Origin: Apoda limacodes
Taxonomy: Eukaryota > Arthropoda > Insecta > Lepidoptera > Limacodidae
Length of the DNA: 64,000 nt
NCBI GenBank assembly: GCA_946406115.1
Contig: OX291546.1
Coordinates: 8,053,019 to 8,117,018, forward strand
Reading direction: 5' to 3'
The position numbers were made by a program, and so were the translations under genes. Each line of letters starts with the position of its first letter. Position 1 is the stretch's first letter. The notes beneath the pieces were generated by a model. That model had not been told where the DNA came from, made no database searches, and saw nothing but the letters and a program-made list of their open reading frames with translations. Positions 11,763 through 22,284 of the stretch are shown one piece after another.

Positions 11763-12243
11763 TAGCGGACCCGGCAGACGTTGTCCTGTCCAGAAAATCA
11801 GCGCCACATTAAATATGATACGTATATAAAAATATATAAAATTTAAGAAATGTGAATGTTAAAACCTTCAAACCTTGCAGGGCCTACTCGAACGTACAAA
11901 ATAAAATATCATTAAAATCTTCCTTGCCGTTTAGGAGAAGATCAGTAACACACTGACTGCACCGCCACCTACCGGGGCCAATTGTGTTTTTAAATATCCA
12001 GGAACCCATTGAAATATTCAGACAAATTTTCATCCAAATCGTTCCGGCCGTTACGTGACCAACAAATGTAAAGAAGAATTATACGTTGAAAAAAAACCGA
12101 CTCACACTTGACGTTTTCAAGTAGTTTATGTCATTTCCTGAGACTCAGACTATCTCCATGCAAAATTTCATCTTAATCCGTACAGTGGTTTAAGCGTGAA
12201 GAGGTAACAGACAGACAGAGTTACTTTCGCATTTATAATATTA
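11763..12243 (+). repeat. Short interspersed element, AGCGGACCCGGCAG type
   Basis: Begins AGCGGACCCGGCAGACGTTG and ends GGTAACAGACAGACAGAGTT, then ACTTTCGCATTTATAATATT. The interior holds TTGCCGTTTAGGAGAAGATC, ACCGACTCACACTTGACG and TCCATGCAAAATTTCATC. The same element, diverged, sits in each tandem copy (24626, 39239, 53502). It abuts the preceding element end to head, as these repeats often do. Confidence 0.65.
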
Positions 12244-13049
12244 GAAGAAGAATGGATATCAGAGACGTCATAGAAATAGAATTTCATTATTGCACTGCTG
12301 TCTGTGCTGCAATTGTTACGTTACGAATACGTCCTCACTGTTCATCGCTTACTATTGTTCCGAGGTGTCGAGATTCAATCTTCCGGAACGTGTCGATATG
12401 TATCTCTGTATCTCGTTTTAATATAGCAAAGTTAATAAATAAATCTATCAGTTTCATATCTACATAATAACAGTTTTATAATCGATCGAACAACAATCTT
12501 GGGATGATATTCCAATCGTACTGCAATCTTAAATCACTGAAAGCCAACACTTTTTACCCTACTTCTATAGAGGGACGAATTTGTATGTATCTCCGCATGT
12601 TCATCTGTTCTCGTGTAGCAGCGTTAATAGGAAACATCACAACCTAGCAAATGCAGAAATAGGTATTTGAAAAATACTTACAACTTAAACAGCGCTAGGA
12701 CCCGGTCCAAGATACGGATGTGCGATAGGGACAACTGCGCCTCGGCCTGTTTTACGTATTCGTAATCATCAAAATCGGGGTATCGTATTCCCCACTTTCC
12801 TTTTCCAAATCTCAACCAAAATTAATAAAAATTACTTCACCTTTAAGTTAATGGATTATTCCGTGTCTGTATGTTTAGTTTCCTTAAAAACTAGTTTTAT
12901 CTTTGTATAGTCACACGTCTAAAAATGTCATAAAAAAGAGGATTTTTTGGATTTTTGCAGGGCTCCAGTTTTTTATAGGAATAGCATATCAAAAAAACCA
13001 AAAGATACAGACATAGCGATTGTTTATATCTATCATACATAAAAAAAAA
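12244..13049. other. AT-rich non-coding stretch
   Basis: No feature recognised apart from A-runs and T-runs. Confidence 0.45.
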
Positions 13050-13110
13050 GACTAACTGATGAGTTTATTGCCGGTTCTTCTCGGTTGTAAAGCATTACGA
13101 ACTTTCATGG
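13050..13110 (+). repeat. LINE 3' UTR-like fragment
   Basis: GATGAGTTTATTGCCGGTTC followed by TTCTCGGTTGTAAAGC resembles the GAGTTTCTTGCCGGATTC, TTCTCGGTA segment in the 3' region of the tandem-unit LINE (20120, 34650, 49260). It is probably a truncated 3' piece of a related element. Confidence 0.5.
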
Positions 13111-13118
13111 GCGTTTTG

Positions 13119-13275
13119 GATTAGGGAGGGCAGGCTTGGCTAGGGGGGGGGGGCAGGCTTGACTAGGGGGGGGGCAGATCTGATAGAAAATGTCATTTTA
13201 ATATAGTAAACATGTTCATTTTGAGCCAATTCCTTCAGGTAATGGGCACCTAAGGGGGGGCAGTTGCCCCCCCTG
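13119..13275 (+). repeat. Poly-G-rich imperfect repeats
   Basis: G-runs alternate with GCAGGCTTGGCTA and GCAGGCTTGACTA. They are followed about 70 bases later by another G-run and its complement (GGGGGGGGCAGTTGCCCCCC), which can fold on itself. Low-complexity DNA. Confidence 0.6.
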
Positions 13276-13780
13276 CCTGTACCTCGCTACGCCCATGCGA
13301 ACCTTCCAATCTTCTCCTCTTATATTTTGTTCCTTTACTACACACATTGTAACTCAATCGAAGTTTTCTTGGATTTGCTTGAGTATGTCATGCTCTCTCA
13401 AAGTGTCTCTGCGGTGGTGGCGTGTGTGTCGGGTCGTTACGTTCCCTAAAACATGGTTGAGCGAAGCGATGGCTGATTCATGTGTCATACTCGTGAACGG
13501 GTGCCGCCTGTGGAGGTTGGTCTGCTCTTGCAAACTTCTTTGTATCCTTGTATTTAGCCTTCCTTTTTTGTTTCGTTTATCAATACTGTAAGACATTGAT
13601 TATTAGTAGTAAATACATAAACTGTCTTTTTTTATATATTTTGCAATTAGATACTTTTTTATGTTGTGCTTGTGCATTTCATGTTTTTGTGTTTGTAATG
13701 GAAAGTGTCCTTCTATGATAGGGAGGGCATTTTCCAACATTTTAAGTGGACGCTGTAAGAGAAAGGGAGAAAAAAAATGT
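13276..13780. other. Unassigned stretch with weak open frames on both strands
   Basis: Open frames of 80-98 codons exist on opposite strands over 13295-13596, and a minus-strand frame of 77 codons over 13603-13836. None has a motif I recognise. They lie just upstream of a LINE-like 3' end and may be decayed repeat sequence. Confidence 0.35.
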
Positions 13781-13890
13781 CCTTGCTGAGTTTCTTGCCC
13801 TATAGACTTACGAACCGATGGCGTAGTGACATTCATAAGTGCTCAATTATTGTAGCCTAAATTGAATAAATGATTTTGATTACATTTTTA
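13781..13890 (+). repeat. LINE 3' end, second type
   Basis: Contains GAGTTTCTTGCCCTATAGAC, GGCGTAGTGACATTCATAAG, then TTGTAGCCTAAATTGAATAA and ATGATTTTGATTACATTTTT. The last part is the form of 3' terminus I know from several lepidopteran LINEs. No coding part is recognised upstream. Confidence 0.45.
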
Positions 13891-14300
13891 ACAATTAGAT
13901 TTTTAATGCCAAAATCCAGGGAGGAAACAGGGGAATACGTTTTGTATGGGGAAAAAACAGCGAGATATTTCCTCTTAAGTTAAGGATTTAGGTCATGGAG
14001 AAATTTCGGAGAAATAAAATCTATATCCATGTCTCATGTTTGGGTACAAAAATTTGCTGTATATTATGGAGAATTTAAGATTTTTATTATTTATTTCCAA
14101 GAATACGGTTTCTAATATAGGCATTCATAGAGTTCGAACGCATAGTCTCCCAACAATGGTGTGCAAAACTTTACAATATGTAGTGCACTAACGTTTACAA
14201 TTTAGACTCTCAATTTTACTTAATTTAACATAATTTAAAAGGATACATTAAATATAGATTGACAACCAAAACAATATTTTAAAAATGAATAACAGTAAGA
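13891..14300. other. AT-rich spacer
   Basis: No gene or clear repeat seen. Confidence 0.45.
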
Positions 14301-14309
14301 TTATTGATA

Positions 14310-15180
14310 ATTAAATTTGTCAAGTAATAAATCGTTGACGCTATATTACAATTTATGTTGTAAAAACTCGTATAACCCTTTTTTAGAGCGATGTATTGGT
14401 AGGTCTTTAATTATTGCCGGTATATGGTTGTAAATGTTAATGGCCATGCAATAGGCATTTTTACTGCATATGCCATGGCCATGCAATAGGCGTTAGTCAT
14501 TGTGGCGGTACATATAATCTATTTCTATACCTACTGTTACTTCGTCCTGTCATTTGAAAATTTGTTTTAAGCATGTTAAGATTTCTTTCTTATATTACAA
14601 ACATACTTGTTTTATACCCATACAAACCAGTTAGTGAAAAATCTTTATTGACCTGCATGATGGTTAACAAGTGTCCAAGTTTTCAGCACCACTAAGAGAC
14701 CTAATGCATCTCTTTTGTGTTTTAAATTTTTTATCAAAATTCAGTGAGTAGGTACCCCTAAAGAATAATGCAGTATTGCAAAATGGATGAGACATATCTA
14801 TGGTATACTTGCATGGCAGCTTGTTTTGTAGCCACTTGTGTAAAACCTGTCTAATTTACTGCATTTAGAGGATATTTTTTTATTTATAGTTAGGTTATTT
14901 TTATTGTATTTATAACTATATATAAGTTCATAGAAAAATACAAATGTACTGCATATGTAATCAATGTGGCATTTCCAAATTATATTTTTGTCAATTATAA
15001 CCCCGAGAAATTGAGTAGAATCCACATTTGTAATGTCAATTACCTTTGTAATTAATATGAATGACAATAGAATTTTTATTATGTGTTTGAAATAGGATTA
15101 ATTTGTTTTAGAAATATTTTTTGTTAGCCAGTCAGTAATTTTTAATAATGTCATATTTATTTCATCCTCTAAGTAGTCCG
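14310..15180 (-). mobile_element. LINE relic, end of RT to C-terminus
   Basis: From high to low coordinates the minus strand encodes EINMTLLKITDWL (about 15,150), VDSTQFLGVIIDKNIIWKCH (near 15,010), a RYRNRLYVPPQ segment (near 14,510), and IYNHIPAIIKDLPIHRSKKG (about 14,370-14,430). These match the region after the RT catalytic motif and the C-terminal end of Jockey-type LINEs (usually FLGv.iD.nl.W..HI, and later yNhLP..ik). There are several frame breaks, and a GCCTATTGCATGGCCAT block is locally duplicated (14,440 and 14,480). It abuts an oppositely oriented RT fragment at 15,195. Confidence 0.6.
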
Positions 15181-15194
15181 CAGATTTTGCTGTT

Positions 15195-15780
15195 ACCGAC
15201 CAGTATCCGTGCTACCTATACTATCAAAAATATTCGACAAAGTACTTATAATCGACTCAATGAATTTCTTACAAGTACCAATTATCTGTCCAGCAATTAA
15301 TATGGTTTTAGACCAAAGTCAAATACCTTGACAGCCACAATTGACGGTTGACTGACAATAACGAAACTTAAACTAAATATTGCTAGTAAAAAAACAATTT
15401 TAGTTATATTCGTAGACCTAAAAAAGCATTGGACACCGTAAATCATGAAATACTTCTCACTAAACTTAAGAATTTAGGATTAGCCGACACCGCTCATTTA
15501 ATTTTCAAGTCATACCTTGCAAAATTGATCACCTATAGCGTTCCCCAGGGTTTAATTCTCAAACCACTTTTATTTTTAATTTACATAAATAACATCATTG
15601 AAATTTACTTATTTCACTGTACGCCGATGATAGTAGTATGTTTTACTCTGGTACCCCAATGCGCACAATAGTCAAGCAAGTCCAAACTGACTTAGATATA
15701 TAGATATATTGCTTTGCTTTGATTGGCTAGAATCAAACTTACTCACTATAAATATAGCAAAAATAAACTATTTTTACTAA
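15195..15780 (+). mobile_element. LINE relic, reverse transcriptase core
   Basis: The plus strand encodes RPVSVLPILSKIFDKVL (about 15,200), a YGFRPKSNTLTATI block in another frame (15,302-15,345), DTVNHEILLTKLKNLGL, VPQGLILKPLLFLIYINNI (15,429-15,600), ADDSSMFYSG (near 15,625) and DWLESNLLTINIAKINYF (near 15,725). These are RT motifs in the correct order; GVPQGsiLgP has lost the usual G and S, and the frame shifts repeatedly. It lies head to head with the minus-strand C-terminal fragment at 14310-15180. Confidence 0.7.
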
Positions 15781-16200
15781 TATTTGCTGCAAAAAATAAA
15801 AAGATAAATAATCATAGCTGATTTAATACGTCTAGCAATGAAACAAACATAATATTGTGATTTTTTACAAACAAATCAATCTATACATATAAATCCTTAT
15901 ATATAATATACAAAAAAAATTCGCGTCACATTGTTTGTCCTACATAAATGAACCGATTTTGGTGATTTTTTTAAATAGATTATTAAAGTTTTTTCCTTGT
16001 TATTTTAAATGTGTACATAAAATTCAATATGACGCACAAAAAAGAGATTAAAGAAAAAAAAGTATAGTTAAAAAGTATCGTGTTTACTAATTAAATGAAA
16101 GGTCTCGATGAGCACACGCCAAATAAACATAATATATTATGTCGTCGTTAATATAACTTGAGTAGTCAGGTTTAAAAATTTTACTTGTAAATAACTTTAT
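15781..16200. other. AT-rich spacer with repeat traces
   Basis: Contains a TTCGCGTCACATTGTTTGTC block followed by AATGAACCGATTTTGGTGAT, a form seen in many dispersed insect repeats. It also has an AAATGAAAGGTCTCGATGAG block resembling one at 56,285. Nothing that can be delimited. Confidence 0.35.
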
Positions 16201-16202
16201 TG

Positions 16203-16256
16203 CAATTACTGAGCTCGTGGCCTCAGTACATGGATGAGTGACCGCCTAGTAGCTAT
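16203..16256 (+). repeat. 5S rRNA-like fragment (copy 4, plus strand)
   Basis: CAGTACATGGATGAGTGACC and GCCTAG align with 5S TAGTACTTAGATGGGGGACC and GCTTGG, and the preceding GAGCTCGTGGCCT fits AGCGTCGGGCGCGG loosely. It is the only plus-strand copy. Confidence 0.4.
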
Positions 16257-16689
16257 GATAGCACTTATTAAGCCAAGTCGAGTTTTTATAGACAGCTTGA
16301 TAAATTGACAGTCGATTGTAAAGTAAAAGTTTCAGTAAATCGGTGGGTCGGAAAAAATTGCCACCAATGATTCGGAATTCACGCCTATCATTTTCTAATA
16401 ACAAATCAGTCTTTTTTTTTTGTTATGTTATTATTCTTAATTCTGGTAATGGTAATAATGTTATAATGTGTTATGCTTACTGGATAACCTTTGTTTATCA
16501 AAGCATGTTTATAATATTAAAGCTGATGTAAGTAGCCACGTTATCAATGTAAATTTAAGTAAGTCCATTAATCAAATGAGTTTCTTTTGACGCATAAGCC
16601 TTCCTGGCGGTAGAGGCGGTAGAGATTGAGGCATAGGAAATAAATTTGTTGTAACATAGGATTTAACAAAATGTGGAATTTCTAAATCT

Positions 16690-16795
16690 GTTGGTGTACC
16701 TAGTAATTCGTTTAGTTCCAAATACCGACGCGATGGACCTAGGTTTAAGTCCCTGCTTGGAAACTAGATATTTTTATTTGTGCCATCATGGTTGC
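16690..16795 (+). repeat. tRNA-derived SINE fragment
   Basis: ACCGACGCGATGGACCTAGG then TTTAAGTCCCTGCTTGG resembles the anticodon-to-T-arm part of tRNA-derived lepidopteran SINEs (typically gatggtcctgggttcgaatcccgg), with a B-box-like GGTTTAAGTCC. It is followed by ATATTTTTATTTGTG, as in those elements. The A-box half is poor. Confidence 0.5.
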
Positions 16796-17318
16796 GTTTG
16801 TTATTAAGTATCCTTTATCTATGGGTCACTCGAGTGGATTTTGGTTACTGCCATGGGACTTCTTCAGAAACTCCATAAACAACCTGGATTGAAATTGTGC
16901 CAAAAATCAGAATAGACATTTCTTTATTTTAACAACGTTGCTTTGGTGCGAAGAGAAGGAACGGTACCCTGCGGCTCTTAGAAAAGTTCGATGAAAAGCA
17001 GTCTATTATTCTTTGTCCCTCTTTGTTGCGACAGAAATAGTATCTCGCGGTTACACTCATGAAAAATCTTTTTTTTCTCTTGGAAACTCTTAATAGGGAT
17101 AGAGATAAGTATCCTCAGTGCTTTTCCATCCCTCCAGCTATACCTGTAATAGACTCAGATTACCCCATTGCTCTGTAAGACTTTTCCCGAATTTAACTGT
17201 TTCCTGTCCCAAGACTTTTTTGGGTCAAGACACGAGACTAGCTGATGTTTTATTTAAAAAACAATCGGCAACGGCTAATAATAAACTGGCGGCACGTTTC
17301 TTTGAATCACTCCTAAAA
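16796..17318. other. Unassigned left flank of the triplication
   Basis: A 101-codon plus-strand open frame (17118-17423) runs across the junction into copy A. It has no recognised motif and is probably fortuitous. Confidence 0.45.
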
Positions 17319-17377
17319 CTCCTAAGGCAGAAAGACGTTGTCAAAATATTTTCACACAGCTCAAGTTCCCAAGTTAA

Positions 17378-17984
17378 TCCAGTCCGTATACGGGTTTGGT
17401 TGTATTCTTTGTGGCCACCATGAGATTTAGTCTATTATTTAATATATAGTGTTAATATATGCCCTAAATCAACGTTTTTTTTGGAGAACAAAAGTACTTG
17501 AAAAATTTTGTAACATTCGGGTTAGTTATGGGGGGGTTTTGCTATATTTTCAGTTTCAGCTTTAAATTTTGTGAAAAAATGAACCATGAAATGAATTTTA
17601 TCAAACCCAAATTTAAGGATACTTTTAACCCCCCTAATTAACCCTGGGGTAAAATTTTTCATAAAGTACGAGTCCAAGCATAATTTTCATCGCAAAATTT
17701 AAGGCTAATATTGTCAGTAAGCAAAAACACCCCTTAAGGGGTAGTTTTAACCTCCCAATTAACTCTCGGGTACAAATTTTCATAAAGTATATCAAGTAAT
17801 TCAACTACAAGTCAAAACGTAATTTTTTTCGCAAAAAATTTTGGGGTAGTTTTTGCTAATTTAAGGTTGTAGCCCCAATTTCCTGAAAGCGAAACCCCGG
17901 TTTCCGTGGTCAGAACCTTTACTAGACCAAATCTCATGGTGGCCACAAAGAATACAACGGCGGAGGGGCCGTATACGGACTGGA
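17378..17984. mobile_element. 607-bp TTAA-flanked MITE (unit A)
   Basis: The left end TCCAGTCCGTATACGG is repeated inverted at the right end. The inverted repeats extend about 60 bases (GTTGTATTCTTTGTGGCCAC, CATGAGATTT), with a short insertion in the right arm (GGCCCCTCCGCC). Both ends are flanked by TTAA (17374-17377 and 17985-17988), the target duplication of piggyBac-type transposases. The interior has no transposase and holds a repeated module around TTTTCATAAAGTA. I therefore call it a non-autonomous TTAA-specific DNA transposon; the superfamily is inferred from the TTAA only. Confidence 0.8.
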
Positions 17985-17988
17985 TTAA

Positions 17989-19097
17989 ATACGGATTTTT
18001 TTAATTTGAGTGCGAATAAAACTATACTCAATGCTTTTGCAGAAAATCTTGATTGCAGTCTTTGAAAATATTCCTTGTACTCTTACATCAGATTAGTTTT
18101 TGTTTCAGATTTTTAAATAAATGAAATGAAATTAGGTTTATGTATTACATATTTCGATGTCTATTTGTATTCGTCAATACTTATTTAATAAAATATAGTT
18201 AATTATTATATTAAATATATTTGGACATTTTGTTTACAATTAATATTTTTTTATTTATTTATATATTTAGAACAAAAATAAAAAGCACAAAAGTGTATAA
18301 AGAAATTTGGAAATGCTGGATATACGATACGAGCTGATGATTAAATCATCAGATCAAACGTCATTGCAAATGTAGTTTGTTTTAAAGTATTCTCTGGGCT
18401 TAAGAAACTGTTGTATCTGAAATAAGTTTTTTGTTATCACTGTAGATAGATGAAACAAATCTTATAAAACTAAAACTCAAGTTGAAATATTACCCTTTTA
18501 CTAATTTATGCTTTTTAATTGTACCCGATTTTTCTCGCGTTTAATCTTTTGTGGTAGGTAGTACTCTCCCGCTGGTTAATTTATAGCGGTTGGAAAAACA
18601 ACAGTAATTCATTGGCCATTATAACAAACAGCCAATTCATTTAATCAATAAACTAAATATTACTACTATTTTATTTTAGTATCGGTACTAAAAAGTAAAT
18701 TAGTAATTAAGAATTTGCTTAAGTTAGGTAATTACATATAATATACATAATAATAATATAATATACATACATAACATAAAATAGGATTAGGTTAAATAAT
18801 TTCTTGCAACTTTTTGTTTACGAACTCTGTTCGGGTTAAATAGGTGATATTACCTAGGACTTTTAGTCCTGAGCTATCTTAAATCTCTAGCCTACAATAC
18901 CCTAGGGCGAATTACTTACCGTAAAAAGAACCGACCGGAGTACTTGATATTAGTTTAATACAAAAAAGAAAGAAAATACTTTTTTGTACTGTTCTTGATT
19001 CTGTGCCATAACACAAAGTCTATATCAACTAAAATTTTATAGTACATACTAGCAATTGCCCACGTCTTCGCTCACGCCAAGTTTATCAATTAACTAG
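17989..19097. other. AT-rich segment between MITE and LINE (unit A)
   Basis: No gene recognised. An ATACATAATAATAATATAAT low-complexity run lies near 18,740, and a TGCCCACGTCTTCGCTCACG stretch near 19,060 resembles the head of the short lepidopteran elements. It recurs in B and C. Confidence 0.5.
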
Positions 19098-20260
19098 AAT
19101 AAAATATATGATAAGTTCGAATTAGTTATGGAAGAAGTGCTAAATAAAATCAGCATTTCCAATAAACAAATCATTGTTTGTGGAGACTTTAATATAAACA
19201 TTTTAGAAAATAGCTCACTAAGCACCAGATTGCTCGCCTTATTTCGGTATTTTAATTTAAATAATTTGTTTTGTAAACCCACTAGAATTGCTGTATCTAG
19301 TGCCACTTGCATCGACAATATATTTACTGACATAAAACTTATTCAAAAATCAATTGTAAGCAATCTAGAGTCAGATCATTGTGGACAGTTAGTGGTTTTA
19401 GAAAGAAAGAATAGTATTACTGAAAAGGAAATTAAATTTATACCAATAACAACTAAACGGATTGAATCATTTAAATTTAGATTTAAATAAGTTAGCTAAT
19501 TGCATAAACTTCCGGATTTACTTTATAATGGCAACCCAAATGAAATGTACAATACTGTTCTTGACACAAATGTGTTAATTTAACATTACCAAATGTTAGT
19601 CAGATACAGACATGTATTAATGTTAATGGCGAGCAATTAAAACTTGTTCATTCAACAGTCTTTCTTGGCATAACGCTGGACTCCAAACGTCAATGGGGTC
19701 CTCATATTCATAACCTAGCCAAAAAACTTAGCTCTGCTGTGTATGCGATCAATAAAATAAGACAATTGACCAATGTCGACACTGCAAAAATAGTATCTTT
19801 TAGCTATTTCCATAGTTTAATGGCATATGGTATCCAATTTTTTTTACAACAATTTTTACAACAAAGTTCCTTATAATATTCAAAAGCTATCAATAAGTAA
19901 ATTTAAATCTTTTATCAAACAAGTACTTTGTAAAAAACATACTACAATATTTCAGACTATGTCAATGATAAAAATCCTTGGGACTGAAGATGCTCAATTA
20001 CAGGATGCATAGGTAAACCAAATTAAAATGGAAATAATATAAAATTGTACAGCTTAAAAATTTTATTTAAAACATTAATTGTATTTTTAGTTTTTATGAT
20101 TTTTTTAGAATAGTAACTATCGAGTTTCTTGCCGGATTCTTCTCGGTAAAAATCAAAAACATTGTGAACCGTTTCTTTCAAAAAATAATATTTCATAACT
20201 TTGACGATTCAAAAGTGATTGTAAAATCCTTATTTGAATAAAACATTTTGACTTTGACTT
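19098..20260 (+). mobile_element. LINE relic of unit A (internally deleted)
   Basis: 5'-truncated non-LTR retrotransposon. The frame is open from 19,098 and gives YDKFELVMEEVL, then IIVCGDFNINIL and TRIAVSSATCIDNIFTDIK, the C-terminal motifs of the apurinic-type endonuclease domain. At about 19,567 the sequence jumps over 1,336 bases present in copy B, removing the whole RT core. It resumes with the segment that in B encodes NLTLPNVSQIQ, then FLGITLDSKRQWGPHIHNLA and KIRQLTNVDTAKIVSFSYFH. A second 288-base gap lies at about 19,834. It keeps the QWGPHIHNL motif that copies B and C have lost, and a C-terminal frame YNKVPYNIQKLSISKFKSF. It ends with a short TTTGACTTTGACTT tail. Confidence 0.85.
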
Positions 20261-20279
20261 CCTCTCCATCTAGCCCAAA

Positions 20280-20535
20280 ATTGAGAAATGTAGAAGTTTG
20301 CCTAAGAATCAAAGTCTCTTTCCCGTCCCCAAAAAGAAGACTTTGATCTAAAATTCGTAGTTGTCTATGGCAAAGAACAGGCCACATTGCATGTTAAATC
20401 GATAACCGATGAGAAAGAAAGGTATTTGAGCGGCTACTATCTGACTGAAAGAGGTAGCTTGATCCGTGATTCCTCCTAACAAGTTGATAAATAAAAAGAA
20501 AAAAAAACCCTTATTCAAGTCAGTTAGAACCATCC
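20280..20535. other. Exon-like open frames of unclear strand (unit A)
   Basis: Plus strand: a frame of about 54 codons (containing DLKFVVVYGKEQATLHV and YLSGYYLTERGSLI) ends at a TAA before GTTGATAAATAAAAAG. Minus strand: a 61-codon frame covers the same bases. The same layout recurs at about 34,840-35,100 (B) and about 49,440-49,700 (C). No family was recognised, so this may be a gene fragment carried in the unit or chance. Confidence 0.25.
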
Positions 20536-20648
20536 GGTTCCGAGATGAGATAATTGAATATGTACATCAAATTATTCTACACGTTTTTTCGTTAAAACGT
20601 AAATTAACGACCAATACATGTCATAATCATCTCGCAACCAGATGGTTT

Positions 20649-20790
20649 TTTCTGTCTTGAATCGCACTCCTAGTTCCCTCGAACGCTGCCAACGAAAATC
20701 TTCCGACCGAGATGACGAAGCAAGTTCTACAACTGTAAAAAACAAGTCGATGACATTTATAGTTGCTGTAAAAGAAATCTGTGGCAAATA
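20649..20790 (+). other. Possible terminal coding fragment (unit A)
   Basis: Plus-strand frame of about 49 codons starting at ATGGTTTTTTCTGTC and ending at TAA after KSMTFIVAVKEICGK. The interior is Ser/Arg/Asp-rich (RKSSDRDDEASS). It recurs in B (about 35,250) and C (about 49,860). The opposite strand is also open, so the coding sense is uncertain; no homolog recognised. Confidence 0.2.
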
Positions 20791-21871
20791 ATAGGTAGTC
20801 TGTAGGTCACCAAAGTCTTTCCAAAAGGATTCCTTTTCACAATTTTAGTACAGAACCCTAAATACTTGAATGAAAGCTGTGCTTTGTTTAGTTCAAAGCT
20901 CAACTAATAACTGAAAGCGCCCACAGAACCGATAACTGTTAAGCTGATTACGTGACACAGTACGCTTGGTTAAGTTAAGTAGACTATTGTCAATGTAAAT
21001 TACTCGCTACCACATAAATGCAGGTATTACATAGGAAAGCTTAAGAGGAAATATCAGGTTGCTTTTCCCTTTACAAACGCATTCCCCTCTTTCCTCTCTG
21101 GATTTTAGCATTAGATGTACGAGTATGGTCACAGTCACTATGAAGATACATATGTTTTGCTTTCGTTTTAATGCCATTTGTATAAATAACTGGGGGCCAG
21201 CAAAAGTCCAAAAAATTGCCTTTTTTATTACATTTTTAGACTTGTTCTCTACACATATGAAAGATATTATTTATTTTTTTAATAATTAGAATAATTCATT
21301 AACTTCCAGAATAAGTAATTTCTAAACAATTCCTATGAGATTTGAAGGAGGAAAGTGGGGAATATAAGACATCGATTCTGATGATTGACTGACGATGATG
21401 ACTAGGTATAATAAGCCCGAGGTTCAGTTGTTCGTATGACACATCAGTCTCTTGGCCCGGGTCTAAGCTCGACAGCAATTGTATTTTGAGTGTGTGTGCT
21501 TGTGTCTGATATTTCTGCTTCATACCAATACGAATCTAATAAACTAACATAAGACAACAGCTTCAATTCAAAGTAATTCAAATAAAAATATGAAATATCA
21601 CATTGAATTGTGTATTGTTTATTGTTTATTCTTCGTAATTTACATTTTTAATAATAAACCCAGCTCAGTACATGTCGTTCTTACACTTATTAAATTAGGG
21701 TTTCATCAAATAAGAATTACAGCGGATACCTATCCGAAGAAAAATGTGTAGGTATATAATAATAAATAATTTAGTTTTCTTGTATATTATAAAAACTAAG
21801 TCTTGAATCTATAAAGACTAAGTATATCGGAAGATTACGCTTTTGTACGTTTTTAATAGCCGCTGTAAGAG
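20791..21871. other. AT-rich segment (unit A), no gene seen
   Basis: No gene recognised. The interval in which copy B switches from C-like to A-like corresponds to about 21,100-21,640 here. Confidence 0.5.
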
Positions 21872-22279
21872 TCTTATGCACAACAAGATCTCGATTTTGA
21901 AGATCCTGCTAACAAAATCGTTCTTCCATTTAATACCCAATTAGAAGTTATAAAACGCTCTGGAAATATATTTGTACGGAAATTGCTACTCTTCGCAACA
22001 ACACACAGAAAAGCCAATAAAAATAATGATATTTGCTTGCAATATACTTTTATAAATGTTCGAATAGAAGGAAGGCTACCTCTCAATAAGGAAAATAAAA
22101 TACGTTTACTCCAAAATGCTTGTAATGCGATCATTATTTTGACAAATTTCTTTGATCAAAGTCGACCTTTGCGCGCTACTCGAATGGACACCATTAATTT
22201 TGTTGATATGAAATTTTATTGCTGGTTTCAGCCACCAGCAATTTCCTTTAAAAATCCATTTCTTTCGAGTTTTGTTTAA
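21872..22279 (+). other. Unassigned 135-codon open frame (unit A)
   Basis: Open plus-strand frame beginning SYAQQDLDFEDPANKIVLPF and ending with a PPAISFKNPFLSSFV-type end. It has no methionine start in a good position. In copy C four extra bases (an AGTC duplication) extend it upstream to 146 codons. It contains LLQNACNAIIILTNFFDQSR, and the next frame downstream (22285-22473) contains a near copy, LFENACNVIIYLTTFFEQSR. I recognise no family. It could be a decayed coding exon, a repeat-derived frame or chance. Confidence 0.25.
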
Positions 22280-22284
22280 AAATT

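Noticed and set aside
13295..13596. Overlapping 98- and 80-codon frames on opposite strands
   Set aside because: No recognised motif, both strands are open, and they lie next to a LINE-type 3' end.
15429..15671. 80-codon frame with DTVNHEILLTKLKNLGL as a host gene
   Set aside because: It is the RT core of a dead LINE with frameshifts on either side.
16690..16795. Genuine tRNA gene
   Set aside because: The B-box half is recognisable but the acceptor stem and A-box do not form a cloverleaf; the downstream sequence fits a SINE.
17118..17423. 101-codon frame crossing the left duplication edge
   Set aside because: It spans a rearrangement breakpoint and runs into a MITE inverted repeat, so it is fortuitous.
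19094..19333. Minus-strand 79-codon frame opposite the LINE endonuclease
   Set aside because: Shadow of the plus-strand endonuclease frame, which has the recognisable GDFN and DNIFTD motifs.
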